In this document: positions 61,873 through 64,000 of the stretch, one piece after another
Position numbering within the stretch: position 1 is the first letter of the stretch
Layout of the letters: the number at the start of each line of letters is the position of its first letter
Notes under the pieces: generated by a model
Told to the model about the DNA's origin: nothing
Seen by the model: only the letters and a program-made list of their open reading frames with translations
Database searches by the model: none
Made by a program: the position numbers and the translations under genes
From: JAWLCQ01 sp041687095
Lineage (GTDB): Bacteria; Planctomycetota; Phycisphaerae; SM23-33
Direction of reading: 5' to 3'
DNA length: 64,000 bases
Assembly (NCBI GenBank): GCA_041687095.1
Contig: JAWLCQ010000003.1
Location: 25,035-89,034 of the forward strand

Positions 61873-62913
61873 TTAGACCGTGACGGCCTGTGCGGCGGCG
61901 AGTTCCAGGATGCGGCGGGGGATGGCGGACAGGGGGTCGATGTGCTCGGCGGCGTTGAGGCGGATGGCCTCGCGCGGCATGCCGAAGACGACGCAGGAGG
62001 CTTCGTCCTGCGCGACGGTGCGGGCGCCCGCCTTGCGCATGGCGAGCAGTCCGTCCGCCCCGTCCGCGCCCATGCCGGTGAGGATGACCCCGACGGCGTT
62101 GGCGGCGGCGAAGCGGGCGACGGAGTGAAACAGCACGTCCACGCTGGGCCGCTGGTGGTGCACCGGGGGCCCGTCGCGGGTGTCGACGTGGTACTTGGCC
62201 CCGCTGCGGCGGAGCACCATGTGCTTGTTGCCCGGGGCGATCAGCGCCAGGCCCGGAACGACCGCATCCCCATCCCGGGCCTCGCGGACGTCCATCGCGC
62301 ACAGGTCGTTGAGCCGCTGGGCGAAGTTGGCCGTGAAGTGCTCGGGCATGTGCTGCACGATCACCGTCCCGGGGGTGTCCCCGGGCAGGGCCCGCAGCAC
62401 CTCCTCGATCGCCCGCGTCCCGCCCGTCGAGGCCCCGATGGCGATGACGCGGTCGGTCGTGCGGTGCAGCAGCGGTCGGCCGACGGGCTCGGTGAGTGCC
62501 TTCGCCACCAGCGGCGCCGTCACCTTCGCCGTCGCCGCCACGCGGATCTTCTCCGCCAGTTCCTTGCCCAAATTCGCCACCGACAGCGCCGAACCCGGCT
62601 TGGCCAGCACGTCCACCGCCCCCTCCGCCAGTGCCCGCAGCGCCATTTCGCTGCCCCGAGGAGTCAGCGAACTGATCACGATCACCGGCAGCGGGCGGTA
62701 GCGCATCAGCTTGCCCAGGAACGTCAGGCCATCCATGCGCGGCATCTCGAGATCGAGCGTCACCACCTGCGGGTTGAGTTCCACGATCTTGTCCCGGGCC
62801 TCGTACGGGTCGCAGGCCGTGCCCACCACCTCCAGCCCCGGAACCGCCGAGAGCTGCTCTCGCAGCACCTTGCGCACGACAGCCGAGTCGTCCACGATCA
62901 ACACACGAATCAT
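61873..62913 (-). CDS. cheB: Chemotaxis protein-glutamate methylesterase/deamidase CheB
   Basis: 346 residues. The receiver domain (1-120) has VLIVDDSAVVRK, the phospho-acceptor in VVTLDLEMPRMDG, the switch Ser in VIVISSLT and the Lys in LAKPGS. After a linker, the methylesterase domain has the catalytic triad: Ser in IAIGASTGGT, His in VIVQHMPEHFTANF, and Asp in LTGMGADGADG. It removes methyl groups from receptors when phosphorylated. It is flanked by cheX and the CBS gene in one operon. Confidence 0.97.
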   Translation of the reverse strand: MIRVLIVDDSAVVRKVLREQLSAVPGLEVVGTACDPYEARDKIVELNPQVVTLDLEMPRMDGLTFLGKLMRYRPLPVIVISSLTPRGSEMALRALAEGAVDVLAKPGSALSVANLGKELAEKIRVAATAKVTAPLVAKALTEPVGRPLLHRTTDRVIAIGASTGGTRAIEEVLRALPGDTPGTVIVQHMPEHFTANFAQRLNDLCAMDVREARDGDAVVPGLALIAPGNKHMVLRRSGAKYHVDTRDGPPVHHQRPSVDVLFHSVARFAAANAVGVILTGMGADGADGLLAMRKAGARTVAQDEASCVVFGMPREAIRLNAAEHIDPLSAIPRRILELAAAQAVTV

Positions 62914-62922
62914 GCGTATCCC

Positions 62923-63426
62923 CTACTGCGCGCGTCCCGCCGGGACCGCCTGGGGTGAAGAGACATCCGTCAACACGTAGAGCGAGATCGCGACCGCCCC
63001 CTCGTCCAGCACGAGCTTCACGCTCGCCGCGCACGGGCACTCCTGCAGCTCCGGGGGCAGGGCGGCGTCGGGGAGCATCTCGGCGTGGCGGACGTTGAAG
63101 ACCGCCTCCGCTCCGAACGCCCGCGGCAGCACGTTCCCGCAGATCACATTCAGCAGTTCCGCCAACGCGTCCCCCTGCTGGGAGGCGTCCACGTCCGGGG
63201 CGTCGAGCCCCAGCATGTTCCCCGCCAGCGGGGGCAGCATCGCCTGCGACACCCGCAGGTGCACCGCCCCCTCCAGCGGGCCGTGGAACCGGATGACGGC
63301 CGACACCGTCTCCTCCCCCGCGGCGGGGGGACCCGCCAGCTCCTCGGGCATGGGAAACATAAACGCGAGGGCCTCGAAGGTCTCCAGGGCCGCGTCGCGC
63401 AGATGGCAGTCGAGTTCAGGCGGCAT
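62923..63426 (-). CDS. CheX/CheC-like chemotaxis phosphatase
   Basis: 167 residues, GGAG before the ATG. The domain shows ETVSAVIRFHGPLEGAVHLR and DALAELLNVICGNVLPRAFG; the latter contains the E-x2-N-x3-G-N element of the CheX/CheC phosphatase active helix. Such proteins dephosphorylate CheY-P. The start overlaps the end of cheY by 11 bp, which fits direct teamwork. The C-terminus is alanine-rich and ends a few bases before cheB. Confidence 0.8.
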   Translation of the reverse strand: MPPELDCHLRDAALETFEALAFMFPMPEELAGPPAAGEETVSAVIRFHGPLEGAVHLRVSQAMLPPLAGNMLGLDAPDVDASQQGDALAELLNVICGNVLPRAFGAEAVFNVRHAEMLPDAALPPELQECPCAASVKLVLDEGAVAISLYVLTDVSSPQAVPAGRAQ

Positions 63427-63802
63427 GATGGGCTCCGGTCAGTTCTTTAATGACGTCTCGGACAGTCTCCGGGGCGAAGGGCTTGTGGATGAACGCCGCC
63501 CCCAGGTTCCGCAGCGCCGCGATCCGCGTCTCGCTGCCCTCCGTCGAGACGACGATGATCGGCAGATCCTTCCAGACGTCGTCGGCCCGAACGTGCTCGA
63601 TCATCTCCTGCCCGTTCATCACGGGCATGTTCACGTCCACCAGCACCAGATCCACCCAGTGCGCCCGCAGGGCCTCCAGGCCCTCCTGGCCGTTCGTCGC
63701 CTGGTGAATCTCCCCCAACTCCACCCCGCTGAGGGACAGGGTGCGGGCAATCATCGACCGCATCACCGCGCTGTCGTCCACAATCAGTACGTTCAGGGCC
63801 AT
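63416..63802 (-). CDS. cheY: CheY-type response regulator
   Basis: 128 residues, a receiver domain only. All key residues are present: acidic pair in VLIVDDSAVMR, phospho-Asp in VLVDVNMPVMNGQEM, Ser/Thr in VVSTEGS and Lys in FIHKPFAPE. It would carry the signal from CheA to the motor or another output. AGGAG precedes the ATG. It overlaps the CheX-like gene. Confidence 0.93.
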   Translation of the reverse strand: MALNVLIVDDSAVMRSMIARTLSLSGVELGEIHQATNGQEGLEALRAHWVDLVLVDVNMPVMNGQEMIEHVRADDVWKDLPIIVVSTEGSETRIAALRNLGAAFIHKPFAPETVRDVIKELTGAHHAA

Positions 63803-63884
63803 AATTCTTCGTCTCCTGCGCCACCCACGGGCCTCTCGCCCGGGCCGCGCCTTCTCGTGCCCTATCGGCGTTCCGAAGGGGCGA

Positions 63885-64000
63885 CTAAAGCTCCTGCTCC
63901 ACTCCCCCCGTATGCAGCCACGTGCGGCCGGTGGCGATGTCGAGGTACATCGTCCGCGCGCAGGAGCCCCCGGTGTCCTCGGCGTGGAGGAGCACGCCGT
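63885..64000 (-). CDS. cheD: Chemotaxis receptor deamidase CheD, C-terminal fragment
   Basis: The last 37 residues only, ending at a TAG at 63885. They read AEDTGGSCARTMYLDIATGR, matching the conserved CheD end (AEDxGG, R, then FDxxTGR). CheD deamidates receptor glutamines and in some species interacts with CheC. The rest lies beyond the right edge. Being upstream of cheY in the operon, it fits the cheD-cheY-cheX-cheB order. Confidence 0.7.
   Translation of the reverse strand, partial: GVLLHAEDTGGSCARTMYLDIATGRTWLHTGGVEQEL

Noticed and set aside
61472..63040. A single 522-codon frame joining cheB region and the CBS protein
   Set aside because: Only the last 129 codons are real (CBS protein). 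The rest is a frame-shifted shadow of cheB; the ATG at 61861 has AAGGAG.

Overview
The window is GC-rich (about 70 percent by eye), densely coding bacterial DNA, and it carries one 10-N scaffold gap at 53940-53949, so it looks like part of a draft or metagenome assembly. The gene set suggests a Planctomycetota-type bacterium. It has several prepilin-like secreted proteins with GFTLVE-type leaders, two terpenoid-cyclase-fold/DUF4159 proteins, a VWA protein with a paralogous N-terminal membrane segment, a sialidase, SGNH hydrolase and sugar-isomerase set, and an integrase remnant whose N-terminal motif resembles those I remember from planctomycetes. The phylum is an inference. No rRNA or ribosomal protein is present to settle it.

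Layout. 1-6 kb: a partial zinc-ribbon protein and a VWA protein (minus), tRNA-Leu(UAG), an M42-type peptidase, a prepilin-like protein and an MscS channel. 6-10.5 kb: RNase Y, a SlyX-like protein, a sialidase and a small Cys-rich protein. 10.8-16.2 kb: a TetR / membrane-fusion / RND-pump operon preceded by two near-perfect palindromic operators. 16.2-22 kb: an AsmA-like protein, a beta-CASP metallo-hydrolase and three tandem prepilin-like paralogues. 22-26.7 kb: a TIM-barrel glycosidase-like protein, then an accessory zone with a family of GC-rich tandem repeats and long palindromic elements around a gene with a conserved STGPRT..GK..S..NSLRHGL segment. 26.8-31.7 kb: a B12-dependent ribonucleotide reductase, a candidate small RNA with two identical C-rich loops, and prfB with its programmed frameshift. 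31.8-46.4 kb: the DUF4159 pair, an ABC permease, a URO-D-like protein, a TMTC-like TPR membrane protein, two lipoproteins, BioY and a YqaA/DedA-like protein. 46.5-50 kb: an AMMECR1 protein, a lower-GC HEPN two-gene unit and an SGNH hydrolase. 50.7-56 kb: pheT, preceded by a ClpC-N-domain/CYTH fusion, then aspS. 56-58.6 kb: a 2.4 kb mini-island in tRNA-Val carrying an AbiE-type toxin/antitoxin pair and decayed integrase sequence. 58.6-64 kb: a GATase, a SprT-like protein, a sugar isomerase, and a chemotaxis operon transcribed cheD-cheY-cheX-cheB-CBS.

The most interesting signals are: the candidate small RNA at about 30248-30360, with its own promoter and two hairpins presenting the same UCUCCCUCC loop; the tRNA-Val island bounded by a 49-bp direct repeat (one mismatch); the 352-bp nested palindrome at 25860-26211; the ClpN-CYTH fusion upstream of pheT; and the HEPN pair at 47187-48137. 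All coordinates and motifs were read by eye. Family names rest on motif recognition, not on database searches.
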